A stretch of 64,000 bases of DNA from Turritopsis dohrnii (GCA_027922465.2 BQMF02000144.1:372001-436000); one strand, 5' to 3'; positions 45,973 through 59,409 are shown, numbered from the stretch's first letter. Program-made: numbers and translations. The notes: generated by a model not told the origin, from the letters alone.

Positions 45973-48900
45973 TCAACTAACCGGATGAGTTTTGTTACCA
46001 TCTGAAGCTTCGGTTATATATTTGCACCAGAGATTTGCGTTGGTTTGTGTACCGGCACGAAACCGGTACATATTATCGCCGGTCTCATCAGTTAATTGAA
46101 AACTGTCCGGTTGCAGACCACATGTGAACGCTGAACATCCATCTAACGTCATAACTTTATGAGGATCCATTCGAAACTATACCACAAGTAAAAAAAATGG
46201 ACATGAAGGTATGTAAACAAGAAAGTACGTGTCTTGATTAGTCATCTCTTTCTTGACGTAAAAAACTTACATTGCTTCTGTCATGGCCTCCGAAACCTCG
46301 ATATTTCGGTAAGAAGTAAATAAGACAAGAACCAGTTACTCCGACCCAATAACGCTGCCATGACGTCACCTAAGCGAGAAGAGAATTTTATTGGATAATT
46401 TTGTCGGTGATTACGAAACTGATTGGATGAATTTGTCGGTGATCACGAAACTGATTGGATGAACGATTTACCTTGGGTTTGTTTCCATTCCTTAAACATG
46501 TCTTCCTTTTTAAAAAACCTACAAGTCAATGAAACAAAGTATTTTAACAAAGTAGAATGCCTAATGCGAGGTCACTTTAAAACTATGAATAGTTACCTTG
46601 TAATTTGAAATAAACTTCAGGTGTGTGTGGCAATAACTCTTCACCAGGAGGTGGTTCGAATCTATATCAAAAGAGATAACCCAATCCGAACGGTTATTAT
46701 TCACAAACGGACTGTACCCTAATGCCTCGAATACGTGCTACAATAAGCGAACAAGCGGTATTGCAACACTAACACCCGGATGAAAATTGCAGGTACCTTT
46801 GAATTATGGGATGCGTCTCTGGTTCATCATGATCTAAGCCAGATTCGAAACTTGTACTAACTAAAGGTCATAACATAGAAGAACATTTCAACGTAAGTTT
46901 TATCAACTTGTTATTACCATGACATTGAGGTGAAAGTATTACCATGGATTTCACCGTCAACTTCGTCTTCTATAGGCGAGCCATCCATCAAGTTATATTT
47001 GGAGCTGTTAGAGCTTGTGGATTGATTTGAAGTCGACAGACTAAAAGAAATCGAGAAACTGTTTTCATCCCAAGTTCACAGACACAACGATGAAGGACTG
47101 GCAGTCTCCTTCACTCACCCTAATGTGTTCAATCCTGATAACGAGGCTACAAACTGATGGCTAAACAAGAGGAAAATAAGTATCAGGAAAAACAAACCAA
47201 TCAGAGGGTAAAGGAACGCAAGGAAACCAATGAGAATAGAGAAAAAACGTTATATAAATCAACCGTCCTTTTCTTTATTGTTTTGATTTTTCTTAACACA
47301 GAGGCCTACGTTGCACTTAATTAGAATTTCCTCAAGAAAAAGAAATGTCGCCACCTGCCACTCCCTAGACTTTTGACTTTTCTATGACCAAGTGTAAATT
47401 TCCTATCGATGCTTGGAGATTTGGATGGTGTTTTGGGGATATTTAGACTAGATGACTTAGGTGTCAAAGTCGTTCTGTCTTTTAAACTGTTGGTTTTGGA
47501 TAATGGTGTTTTCAGACGGTATGTTTCGTCAGATTCTAAAAGCAAGGGAGAGAAATATCATAGCTTCGTGACGACTGAGATACTCATTACACATGAGCAT
47601 TGAACTAACAACCAGAAAGAACTTATAAACGCACCAGAGAACACCAGCCGTCGGTTTCTCCCACCTTCTTTGGGACTTCTTAGTGTGGCCAGTGATGGCT
47701 CAATTTGTAGCGATAACTTATAGTTGTCGTGTTCCATGAAATCTTGCAGTTCATCCAGATATTTGACAGAATCCAGATATTTTTTGATATGAGGAATGAG
47801 AGGAAAGTCGTACTGGGATTGCTGAAAATCTGCAATCACTCGTAAGATTTCATTCATCTACAAGAAAGATGGCGGAGCAGTCACAAACTTGTTGGATGAA
47901 AACATCAGGAAAAGAATTTATTTATAATATCCTAGAGAGCTGTTTTCAAAATCCAAAAGAAAACAAAACAGGAAAGTTAAACGCATCTTCAAAGGACATG
48001 TCAAAATACTTCTTTCTCTTTCTCTTTTTTTCTTCAGCAGAAACTCCTTCATTCCCAAAGGCAAAAAAATCATAAAACCAGATTTCAGATGAGTCCTTCA
48101 ACACTCTACAGCAGCGACTTCATCATCAAAATTAAACTTTTGAAACTTTCAAGATATGTCATGAACTTTAATACGTAAATAAAGGAAATCGAACTGAAAA
48201 ATGACTGTTTCATTGATGTAAGTGGGCTGTTTTCACAATCCAAGAAAACCCAGGAAATTTAAACGTATCTTCGAAGGACATGTCAAAGTAATTTTTTTCT
48301 CTTTTCACAAAAATAAAAAAACAAAACATGGTAGCACATACCTTATTAGTTCTTTCAACATCCAAACCTCCTGTACATGGATGAATTGTGTTGATGTATG
48401 TCAAGTCCGTTAAATACATTCCTACAAGAAAAAAGGGTGAGATACAGCTGATGACATCACTTTAAAGCTTTTGCTTTAGAAAAGGTTTTCTAAACGCACC
48501 TAAGTAAGGTATGCATGGCAGCTTCACATTTCGTAAGTATGTTCGAAACTTTGATCTAAAGGTGGTAACAATTATTTTGAAAACGTCATCAAAACTGAAG
48601 TGCATTGAATTGACATTATTGTTGAGTTTATTTGCAACAGGATGAAAATAAGTAATTTAGAAGAATTACAGATCTCAAATCTCAATTAGCATTAGTTTAG
48701 GTGGTAAAACAATGGAACAATATAAATACACACCGGTTATTTTCTTCAGAGACAAGCTCCGACAATTTCTCCAGCTTCTCTTTATCTCTTTTAGGGACCA
48801 ACTAAAATTTAGGAACAAATTTTGATGAGGAAAACCTCGAAAAAGGGAAGATATGAAATTAAATGGAAAGCAATAATCTCAATCAATTTACAAATAATCT

Positions 48901-51900
48901 TCCTTCTTATTCACACTGTTGTCTGATGACCTCTTAATGTACTTTCACTTATAGATTCCAGTTTATGGATTCTAGTTTTTCTGAGAAGACAAAAAATGGT
49001 AAACCATAAAATAATATTAAAATTAGAGTAATTTTTCTATAACAGCATAAAATTCAAATTAATAAATTCAGCAAGCCTGCAAAAGTCTTCATTTTTCAGT
49101 ATTGTTGTTTTTTGAAAAGATAACCTACATTCCAAGTTCTGTTCAACCGATAGATAGGTGCACTTTGAAGACTGGAAACCACTGCTTTCAATGAATCCAG
49201 ATTATTTAAATCCAAAAATTTCTATACAAAAAAATAATGATTGCATTTACTGATTGAATTTCTGGATGAACACCAAACTACCCAATAGCAAAATCATAAA
49301 AAAACCCTGTGTCCAAGAGCATTTTTATTGAAACATGGAGTATAATTCTATAGAAATGCACTCCACTGCAGAGAGTTTTCAACAAATTTGCCCACTGGGT
49401 AAAGATCGCACAGGTGTAACTTCAGAAACAAAGCAAACAAGTGCTAAGGGGAGTTTTTCATTATGATCCGAACACAATAAACTCTCTCAAATTTGAACAC
49501 ACAAGTGACTGGAAAAAATCGTTTGATTTATGGAAAGTTCGAATTATGGAGGTTCATTTGCAAAGGAATGATAGGTGGAGGGGTCTTGAAATTTGTTCGA
49601 ATTAGAGAGAGTTCGAAATAAAAAAAAATTTAAAATATGTTGCATGGTTAATCATTGCAGTAATGGAAACTAAGAAATTACCAAAAGTATAAAAAAGTTT
49701 TATTGGATAACAAACCTTTGCTATCTTAATAAAATGTGTGATCTTTTCAGCTCGTTGCTTTGCAGTGTTTGAGCTCAAAATTTCACTGGTCACCCAAAAA
49801 CTAACCTAAAAAGATAAAAGATAAAAAAATCACCAGCTGATATTGTCGGATATGATGTTCTTCTGAAGAAACATGATCGTTTTTCCATCATGAACGTGAA
49901 CAGCAGAAACAACAGGAAAAAAGAAAACAACAAAAATATTTTACATGGTTAAATTTCTTGGTGAAGTTGACCACATTTGGGCAGAACTCATATTTCTTTT
50001 TTGTGGTCCATGCACAGCAGGTTAGTTCCTGAAAACATAGATTCAATGAACAATAACCAACAATAATCCACTTCGATTTAAAAATTTCAAGCATCAAACA
50101 ATTTAAGTAAATTTCACGCTTTGAAATATAGAGGTTGTTTTCTTCAACTCCTTAATTCCCAAAGGCACAAAAATCACAAAAGTAGATATCAGATGAGAGT
50201 CCTTCAACATTCTACAGAAGTGACTTCATCATCAAAATTAAACTTTTGAAATTTTCAAGCTATGTCATGAATTTTAATTGGTAAATAAATGAAATCGAAC
50301 TGAAAAATGACTGTTTCATTGATGTAAATGGGATGGGCAAATTTTAAGCAATCAATTTCGTGGATAATTTGAAATAACTTGGAAACAGTTCTTGTGAATA
50401 ATCTAATTAACATTCCATTTTAATTTCTAGCCGATTAATATGCCAATAATAAAGATGAGTAGTTCCATAATGAAACAATGAAACAAAATAAATTAAATTG
50501 ACTGTCCATATCGATAGAAGTCAATGCAACTGAAACAGTAACAAGGTCTTTGAACAAGCAAGACAAGTACATAATTCTCCATAATTGTTTACAATAAATT
50601 CAAATGCCTAATGGCTGAAGCGTTTCAGTAAGCTTACGAATCACAACAATCAGAAAATGACACAAGTTTTTGAAAAGTAATAGAGTAAATGAATCTATTA
50701 ATTATTTTTATTGAATTAAAACAACATTATACCTCTGGTTGTATCTTTTTAAATAAGTCTAACACAATGAGCGTTATCTGGTTCTGAAACAACAAAATAG
50801 CAGAACGAATTAATCTATTGATCCAAAGTGAGACCTTAAGTATAAGAAGAGGAACTTCAACCTAGTTCTATCAAATCTTTTTGCATGACTTACAGCAATA
50901 TCTTCAGGAAGCACCTTTAAGACATCAAAAAGAACTGCATCGAAGGTTCTTTCATGGTTAATGCTTTCAATATATTTGTTCTGGAAAACGGGAGGTTAAG
51001 AGAATAAGATTTAGAATAAACTTTTAATAAATATTTAATAAACATCGGAAGTTAAAAGGAGACTTAGACTTTAAAAAAAGCGAAAACATACATCACCAAA
51101 ATTCAGTTCCAGGTCTTCAACTACAGCATGGTTTGTCTGCACTATTGGTCCCTGATGATACTGCTTGCTCATCACTTGACTACACTGAAGAAACAATGAC
51201 AATCCATGGTTATTATCAACAAATTAATCTCTATCTACTAAGAACAGGTTGATACAAATGCCTGCATACTTCAAAACTAAGCTTTAATCGATCATATTTT
51301 TATTCAAGTGAACAATTATTTCGTTTTGTTTACATAGTATCATCACCCTAAGAAATTATCAACAAGTTGAAAATAAACACTGACATAATTAACAAAACAA
51401 TAGAGATTAATTTTCTGTCTTTAAAACGGTTAAAGAGCATTAGAAGAAACAATCAAATGAAGGTAAGTAAGTTAAAATCTCCTAAAAGCTCAAGTAAAAA
51501 AAGAAAAAACAACTTAGGTTAAATACAAAATTGAATTGAAACCTATAGGTTTTTAATGACGATAGTGGAACTAAATTCATCAAACATTTTCTTTTCTTTC
51601 AATAAACTCATTATAGTTGCCATGGTAACTTTCAGCGCCATCTAATCTTATTTCATCCTTGATTTGCTCACAATTTCTCTTAAAGAAAAATGTATTCTGA
51701 TATATAAGATATCATTATGTGGCAATAGACAACACATACTTCTATCTACAAATGAAATCTGTGCAGCAAAATAAATTTTTAATGTTCATCTCATGTAATA
51801 ATAAATAATAAATAAAACACAATGGCTAAGACCAAAATTTCAAAACTGTCTGAAGATATACAGAAATTTTACAAGATGCATACAATATCTTTCATAGATC

Positions 51901-52741
51901 TAAGAGATCTAGGTATTAAAAACCACTGGACTAGTTCGTTAAAAAGTTAAAAGCGTTAAAAGCAACAACAAATCTCTTCCCTGCTGACTGTTTAAAAGGA
52001 AAACTTGGTTGAATATAAGACAGAACACCTCCACAATCGTGCGGTATTATAATATGTTTACCATAACTGGATCTGCATTTCTACATTTCTAATCCTGTTA
52101 AACAAAAAATTATACAAAATAAAGACTATTGCCTTAATTAATGATATCATAGTGATATTATCTTACAAATAATAAGGAGTGCACACAAAGATCTTTTACC
52201 AGCGATACTTGCAATATGTAATAAAGTAGTTAAAGACTTCACACAAGGAAGCGAACTCTGAAGTTCTTATTGAGTTCTTGTGGTTATTTATTCCAAAGTT
52301 CTTCAGAAAGACACTTCTGTTCTTGGATTAACAGACTTTTCATCGGCTTAAAATGGAGCATTCCTACAAATTCTAAAAAATGCCCTCAGCTTCCAAGATC
52401 AACCACAAGTTCCATTATGAATTTTACACATGCACTGAGGATATTTTCTATATGAGTAGTCATTTTTTTTATATTCTTTCTTAAGATACTATACATAACA
52501 CTAAAATCAGATCTTATTTTATATAATACACATAACTAATATGATTAGAATTATGCAATAATCATACCTCCTCATCGATGTCCACAATTCGTAAAAAGTA
52601 ACGGTCCTGTCCAAATTGATGGATTTTACTAATCCTTTCTCGACCAGACCAAGTCATCCGTCGTTGCTGACGATAGTTCTTCATTATAGGTACAGTCGAA
52701 CACTCGCTAAATGTTCTTGGTTTCACTAGTTTTATATCCAT
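45973..52741 (-). CDS. RALGPS: RALGPS: Ral guanine nucleotide exchange factor with RasGEF and PH domains, complete, 18 coding exons
   Basis: Minus-strand exons: 52741-52568, 51184-51092, 50980-50894, 50783-50733, 50028-49945, 49805-49716, 49221-49129, 48801-48734, 48555-48500, 48421-48342, 47857-47635, 47535-47355, 47040-46943, 46860-46797, 46661-46597, 46518-46472, 46369-46271, 46176-45973. Phases agree throughout; total 1857 nt, 618 residues, close to human RALGPS1/2. It activates Ral GTPases. The RasGEF domain runs from [17 protein letters not shown] through [20 protein letters not shown] and [19 protein letters not shown] to [18 protein letters not shown]. The family linker [14 protein letters not shown] follows, then a Ser/Pro-rich region with the PxxP-like PKTPSKSP. 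The PH domain runs from [16 protein letters not shown] through [17 protein letters not shown] to [19 protein letters not shown]. Splice choices were partly guided by homology at the linker and PH exons. Confidence 0.94.
49305..49402. repeat. Fold-back repeat, CAGTGGGCAAA family, copy in RALGPS intron
   Basis: Its half-hairpin is ctatagaaatgcactccact, and it ends aaatttgcccactggg. It matches the inner and outer parts of the copies at 3628 and 33140. Confidence 0.5.
49465..49620. repeat. Pogo-like MITE remnant in RALGPS intron
   Basis: It is bounded by ctctctcaaatttgaac and the inverse gttcgaattagagagagttcg. The pattern resembles the element end at 13598. Non-coding. Confidence 0.5.
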
Positions 52742-55700
52742 TCAAATAAACGATCGCTTTTACTTATAATCCTCTATGTTCAAAAAATTGTCATAAACCA
52801 ACCAAAAGTAACATGAAACTCGATACTGACAATAATGTAAAATGATCTGCTTGAAACTTTCTTACGCAATAAAGTGAATGTTTACTTAAACGTTTGGCAA
52901 ATAAAAGACTTAAGAAAAGGATAGGAAACAGAACACACATTTCTCAAGATATCAGTTTTTCTTGTTGGATTTTGTTCAATGAAAACTAGAAGAATACCTC
53001 TTTCTATCCTTCCTTTTTCCTACTTTATAAGCAGTCGATAATTCTATTGGTTACATACGACAAAGTGATAAATATTAGATGGTTACAGGTCCATATCACT
53101 AATAACACTTTCTATATAAACATACCACAGCAAGATTAAGAACTTTCTTCAACAAATCTCACCATATCAACCCAAGCAAAAAACAAAATACATTCACAAA
53201 AGCTATAACACATGAATAACAATGATGTGGAACAGGTCATTAGCAAATAGCTGTTGAACCACAAAACGCTTAATGTTACAATTAATAATCAGACCTTGCT
53301 TAACATTAAACTCAAAAAAGCATTTACAAGTAATGGGAAATTAAACAGGAATCAACTTAACAAGTTTTGGTGGAAAGGTCACTTATGAAGATTTCACATA
53401 AAATAGGAAAGATCAATCAAGAACAGAACAAAATCTTCATAGTGACACTATCACTTCTTCGTGCAGCCAGCTAAGAAACGTTTCGATTTTTTTATAACTT
53501 TGGTCAGTTTTTTCATATTTATAACAAAACTGATTCTTTCGTGCATGCTATGATCCAATAATTTTGAAATTAAGTTAATGAAAAGCTCGAATTCATTAAA
53601 AAGACAGGTTAATCACACAGCTTAGGGGGGCAGCTTATTCAACTATCACTCACGAAGAGAAACAAGATAAAGGTGATTTTAAAAAATTACAAGAAGAAAA
53701 ACACGTTTCCTGAAGTTCAACTGCAGCAAAATGAGGGAAAAAAGAATGACTCAATCAACATTGCTTAACCCATTATAAAAAGAACTGAAGAAAGTGTTAT
53801 ATTTCAAATGGCCATATCATGTAAGCAATTATAAGTGATCCACTTACTTTGATGAAGAGTAAGGAAAAGCTGTTGAGAGGTCAGAGTAGAGGTTGAAGCT
53901 ATTTACATTGAAATTAGTATAACAGTATCAATAATGATTACTGGATCTAACTAAAGCAATTATAAAAAAATTATAAAAGTTTTGATTTTATAATCTTTTC
54001 ACTACTTGAATAGGTTCAATATCTCATTACTACAATGTGAGACAAAGTTGAATTTTCAGATTGTACAATAGCATTATACTATCTGAAATTCAATTCTTCT
54101 TTCCATTGTAGTCACAGAATATTAATAACAGAATATCAGTTTAGCATGACATCAGTTGACATGCCACTTCTTGTCAAATAGAGCCAATGCTTTGGTGAAA
54201 AACAAAAAACAATGAGCAGTGAGTATCTTTATATAAAGACATCTTACCACTACATCTAGACAAACTGAAGATCAAGAAAACAGAGAAATGCACTGAAGAA
54301 AATTCAGTAGAATAAATCATCGGGCAAGCCTCATTTTCAATTCAATGATAGCAACTTTTAAACCATGAGTCATCTACGGTATAAAAATCATTGCAGAATA
54401 AATTGCAGTATTTGTGAACGAAACATGAATGCATGTACTAAAACACGAAAACATTTGCTTGCATCTTCACCTTTCTACTTTTCTGTTTAAAAAATCTATA
54501 AGTTACCATGGTAATCAAAGACTAAAAACAATTACAGTTAAGAAACCATTAGAAATAATGATAAAACAAGCATGGTTAATCTATCGCTACAGTTAATGCT
54601 TGCCACTAATCTTGCTCACCGCTAGTGTTGTTGATAATAAATCTTAGTTTCCTCTTTTATCAATAAAGAAATTACAATTACACACTTATTACACAATTAC
54701 ACATAAATTCTAAGATGAACAACGAGAAATCATAAACTATTATGTCATTACATAACAAAACATCGAGATATTTAAATCAAATAACAATAAAGTTCCAACA
54801 GTCACAGATTCCAATAATAATAACACTGGTTTCTGAATGAAATTATTTTAAAAACAACAAGTATCTATAATGCAAAAACCATTACTTGAGTAAAATAAAC
54901 ATAACAATCTTTCTGATAAAATGATAATCTTCCTCTTCCTTAGTATCTTGATCATTTTAAACGTCAGCTGCATGAAAAAATCAGGTCAAAATAAAACAAA
55001 AATAGGACAAGGTTAAACTACATACTAGAAAAAAATAAACAGAAACAAAATTCATCGAAGAAAACATTGATCGGCTTATTGTTATTATTTATTTACTGAA
55101 GTGGATAATAGGTAATGACGCCGTGATTTAACCAAAACAAATAAAATGATACAAATCTTAAATTATGAATAGCATTTACGAGTTCCACTTTCACTTAACA
55201 TAGATTACTTTTAGATATTTTAGATATTTGAATATCAAATATTTCGTTCTGAAACTCCACAAAAACAAATCATCTATATATAATAGATATAATCAAAATG
55301 CAAAAGCTGGTATCAGCTGAACTATGCCATATGTAGAAACTTTCCCACCCAAAACTCAAAAGAGAATTAATTCACTTCAGTGGGCTTTTATGAACTATTT
55401 AGCTTTCTAAATAAAGGCTAAAATATATGCAAGTCATTTAACATTGAATATGTTGAATGACTTGCTTATAATAATGAATACTAAAATCACTAAAACTAAA
55501 AAGTTTTTTATAAATGAACCATGGTACTAATGAAGCTAATTTCTTTAATAAAATTCCATACTGCTTTTTTTTGTTACACTTTTTAACATAACTTTATTTT
55601 ACTATTAACATAAATTCCTTTTTCAATTTTAAAACTTCTGAACTATGAAGTCATAAGACAGAACAGATTGTAACTAACAAAAAAAACAAAACATTTTTTT
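52742..55700. other. Upstream of RALGPS, no gene recognised
   Basis: About 3 kb of AT-rich sequence with very few open frames on either strand. It may hold 5' untranslated exons or the RALGPS promoter, but no specific element could be supported. Confidence 0.4.
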
Positions 55701-55863
55701 GAAATAGTATTATTGACGTGTGAAATCTTTAAGTAGAACAAAAAAAATCAAGAGTCTATTAAAAACGCAACATTTTTTTGTTATTTTCGGAAAACAAAGA
55801 AAAACTTATTGTGATAAACTTTATAAATATTTCATTATTTTTCATTTTATTAAAACATCCACA

Positions 55864-55924
55864 TCAAGAGAGGAAAAAGACTTACGAGATGCTGCAGAAA
55901 AAACTAACGCTTGCATAGTCTTTG
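55864..55924 (+). CDS. Possible orphan exon, unrecognised
   Basis: An open stretch reading REEKDLRDAAEKTNACIVFA ends exactly at a consensus donor (GTAAGT). The amphipathic, charged composition is protein-like. The acceptor (catcaag) lacks a good pyrimidine tract and no partner exon was found to either side. Confidence 0.25.
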
Positions 55925-56266
55925 CGTAAGTCGTAATCTAAAATAACAAGATAAAAAAATACACAGCCCATGCACAAACAAAATACCGTCACACCTATGA
56001 ACAACAACAAACATTATACAGGAAGCAAAACATCAAAAACTTTCCACAATATTTAAAACTCAACACATTCTGGAACAGATTTGTACCTAATCAATGCCAA
56101 AAACAATAACAGCTTAGATTTTCAAGATTTCATAGCTCTGATTTCTACCAATTAATGCTTATAAGTATAGATCATTAAGGAATTGCATGGATCTTTAAGT
56201 TTGGCTTGAAAGATTATAGGTCACTTAAAAAACAAAAAGTATTCCTAGATTCTAAATCTAGGTGTC

Positions 56267-56471
56267 AGGACAATCCCCCCCGGAGGATTTCCCCCCGGAT
56301 AATTACCCCCTGGAAAAATTGCCCCCCCCCCCCCCCCCCCATCCAATTTAGGGTTAGGGTAAGGGTTAGGGTTAGAGTTAGGGCTACTTACATGGGGGGG
56401 GGGCAATTTTCCAGGGGTAATTATCTGGGGGGCAATCCTCTGGGGGGAATTTTCCAGGGGGGAATTGTCCT
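56267..56471. repeat. Telomere-repeat hairpin flanked by C-rich/G-rich inverted arms
   Basis: The left arm repeats blocks such as ggacaatccccccc, ggataattaccccctgg and aaaaattgcccccc. The right arm is the inverse (ggggcaattttccaggggta, attatctggggggcaatcc, gggaattgtcc). The central spacer at 56347-56385 consists of about six TTAGGG-type telomeric units. Confidence 0.8.
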
Positions 56472-56479
56472 AGAACCAT

Positions 56480-57330
56480 AAATCTATGATCAATGCAGCA
56501 TTTTGTCACAAAATAAATTGAGACCATTTTTCTTTAGGATTCTTAGAAAGATAACTTTCTCTTCTCTGCTACTTGCAGGTTGCACAAGGTTCGATCGTAG
56601 CACTTTTCCTTTGACTTTAAGGAGTAAAGAAGGTATCATTTTCCCTGACTCTTTTCTAAAAACACCATGTTTTCCCTGACTACTTTAACTGCCTCAGAGT
56701 CAAGATGGCACAATCAGAAGTATCAATTTACAGGCTAGAGAAGGGATAAAACATTTCAAATTAAGATGCTAGTTAGTTAGCTACGTTAAAAAGGAGAAAA
56801 AAATATTGATAGCTGATTGGGTAAATGAAATTACCATTGAACAAAGTCAGTGATAGACACTGTTATAAACAACTTTATGAAATTTTTCCCTGACTTCACC
56901 TGACTTCAAATATAATTTTTTTCCCTAATTTTCCAGATGCTGTGATTCCTGTACGAATCAAAATAATTTGGCTCAGCCTCAACTATGCTTAACATATCAA
57001 CAAATCAATATAAATGTTATGACATATCATTGTTCATGAGAAAATGCTGGCAAATATTCAACTGTTTACTGAAAGTATAAGCGTCTATATATAATATAAT
57101 AATATGTGGTCCAAAAAAACCTACATTTTTAACACTTCTCTTCATCAGGTTATCATTTAAACTACTTATGCTGCTCCTGGAACGAATATATAATATATAT
57201 ATTACAACAATAAAAACAACGGCTTGTTTAATTAACATATTTTCGTCATCTTACGAGACTTCATCAGGTTAAAATGTTTTTTCCTTTTAACTTGATGAAG
57301 CCTTGATGAAAATTTCAATTTGGGAATTGG
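56480..57330. other. Intergenic, no gene recognised
   Basis: The phrase tttccctgac recurs four times between 56640 and 56935. No supported gene. Confidence 0.4.
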
Positions 57331-57334
57331 AATT

Positions 57335-57480
57335 GGGGATGCAATGCAATGATTCCCCGTGATCATAAAAATACCTGATGTCACACCACGTACTATATAA
57401 TATATAATAATCGTAAAAGACGCTCTCGCCTCTACTAAAGACACTCTCGCCTCTACTTGGTTTTACGCGCTCCTATGAAG
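57335..57480 (+). repeat. Dispersed repeat family, truncated copy E
   Basis: It contains ggggatgcaatgcaatgatt, ccccgtgatcataaaaa and gatgtcacacca, the inverse of blocks in copy B near 27220-27280. Confidence 0.5.
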
Positions 57481-57569
57481 AAGTTGACTGTTAAAAAACC
57501 CCGCAATATATCACTCTCTAAAATAAAAGTGTGACACACGTTACATGATTATTATCATAAGATGTATGT

Positions 57570-58323
57570 GTTACACCGTCAAATGTAGTAACTCCATCAA
57601 ATGTAGTAAATTTTCTACAACAAATGTAGTAAACATGTAGTTTGGAATGAGCCATAATTAGGCCAAACACGTGAAGGTCTTCACCAGGTAACCTTTCAAG
57701 AGCTATCAGGTGACTGCATAATTAAAACCAAAATCGCGCATGCGCAGTAAAAAAGACGCCAATATGAACTGAACGAGCCGTAAATAGGAAAAACACATTA
57801 AGGTCTTCGCCAAGTAATTTTTCCAGTGCTATCAGGTGGCTGTGTAATAAGCCTGGAATTTGCACATGCGCATTTACAGCATGTTAGTACACGTAAAGTC
57901 AGTCATAATTAGGCAAAACACACGAACGTCTTCACCAGGTAACTTTTCAAAGGCTATCAGGTGGCCAAATAATAAAACCAAAAATCGCGCATGCACAGTA
58001 GAAATATGCTAGCATGAGGTAAATGAGCCATAATTAGGCAAAATACATCAAGGTTTTCATCATTCAATATTCCAGGTGTTATGAAGTGGCCATGTAATAG
58101 ATCCCAATTTCAGGCATGCGCAGTGAAAACATTTGGGTAGAATTATGTTATTGTTAAAGGTATCCTGAACTCATTGATTTAACCTACTACATTTGTCGTA
58201 GATTTTTACTACATTTAGCGTTACTACATTTGACAGAGATTTTTACTACATTTAACGGAGTACCTACATTTGTCGTAGAAAATTTATTACATTTGACAGA
58301 GTTACTACATTTGACGGTGCAAC
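57570..58323. mobile_element. TIR element with internal 125-bp minisatellite
   Basis: The termini GTTACACCGTCAAATGTAGT and ACTACATTTGACGGTGCAAC are inverted. The subterminal zones repeat ctacattt(g)ac/tactacatttg many times. Between them, from about 57645 to 58145, lie four tandem copies of a roughly 125-base unit. Each unit has gagccataattaggc, ggtcttcaccaggtaac, ctatcaggtgg and gcgcatgcgcagt. No protein is encoded. Confidence 0.75.
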
Positions 58324-58329
58324 AGTATA

Positions 58330-59400
58330 TAGCTAAAAGCTATTATGAGATTGTGCATGTGATGTAATGAACGAGTGCCTAAAATTACATTAGACCACAA
58401 TCACCTATCAGTCTAGTATATGCAAGTTCTCTGCCTTAAATCTGAGGTATGCATTCATGGTCAAGGCCTACATCAGTGAATTACACTGCCATATCCCTCT
58501 GGCCTCAGTAAAATAAATTAAAAACAAAAGTGACAAAATTACTGAAAACCTGGAAAAACCTTCTTGTAATGCAATAAAGTAATTGTAAACATTAACTAGA
58601 TTATCTGAACTTGAATGGGGAACACATAATAAAGCATATGATATTATGTACTTCACCAGTAGAACAATCCGATAGCAAAAACATGAAACATCATAATTAA
58701 AACGCCCTGTAAAGAATATCAATATTTATAATGTCTTCCATTAGAATGACTTCGAAGATGAATCTGTTAGCATAAAACAACTTACAAGGAGCAAATTAAC
58801 ATAAAATAAATGGTTAATGAATTTTTGTGAGGGGTGAAAAAGTTTCTGCCTTGCCTGTGCAGCTGATTTATTGAAACAGGTTAAATAATCAACCTTATCT
58901 CCCTCTATATTTGAATTTTTACCTTGTTCATCGGGGAAAACATCTGTTCCAGCTTTGCATTTGCAAATGGACACATCAAAAATAACTGAAATATGTCTAG
59001 AATTTGTCACCATTTGTACAAACTAGTTTCCAAATTTCCAAATATTATGAGTTAATGCTGTTTGCGATAAGTGGAGTTAAATAGGTTTTCAAATAGTCCA
59101 CTCACTGTTAAAGTTTACAATTGTTATTTTTAAATAACTCACTAAATGCCCGCCCTGATAGTTCCTCGATATAAGTGTCTCCAGAATCACCAAGTTCCTT
59201 TTTCAGGGAAATACTTCCAATGTTTCATTGACAAATTGATATATATATAGTTTTTTACAATGGGCTAATTTCATCAATTTTGTCAAATGCAATATTTTCA
59301 AAAGGATCTTTGATAGGTGAGTTCTATGCATCAACGTCTTAGTGTCCCTGATTATAAGAAAGTCGCTTTTGGTACATACCCAGCTAAATTCTATCGTTAC
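58330..59400. other. Intergenic, possible transposon-protein scraps
   Basis: The minus frame at 59013-58741 reads ISVIFDVSICKCKAGTDVF. This vaguely resembles a cysteine-containing motif of transposon-encoded proteins, too weakly to call. Confidence 0.3.
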
Positions 59401-59409
59401 TACCGTCAC

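Noticed and set aside
46271..46354. Shorter version of the RALGPS PH exon starting at the nearer acceptor (atggcag)
   Set aside because: Using the acceptor at 46370 (cgcttag) restores the residues VTSWQ expected before RYW in the family and keeps the frame.
56347..56385. Telomeric repeats as a chromosome end
   Set aside because: Only about six units, internal to the window and enclosed by inverted arms.
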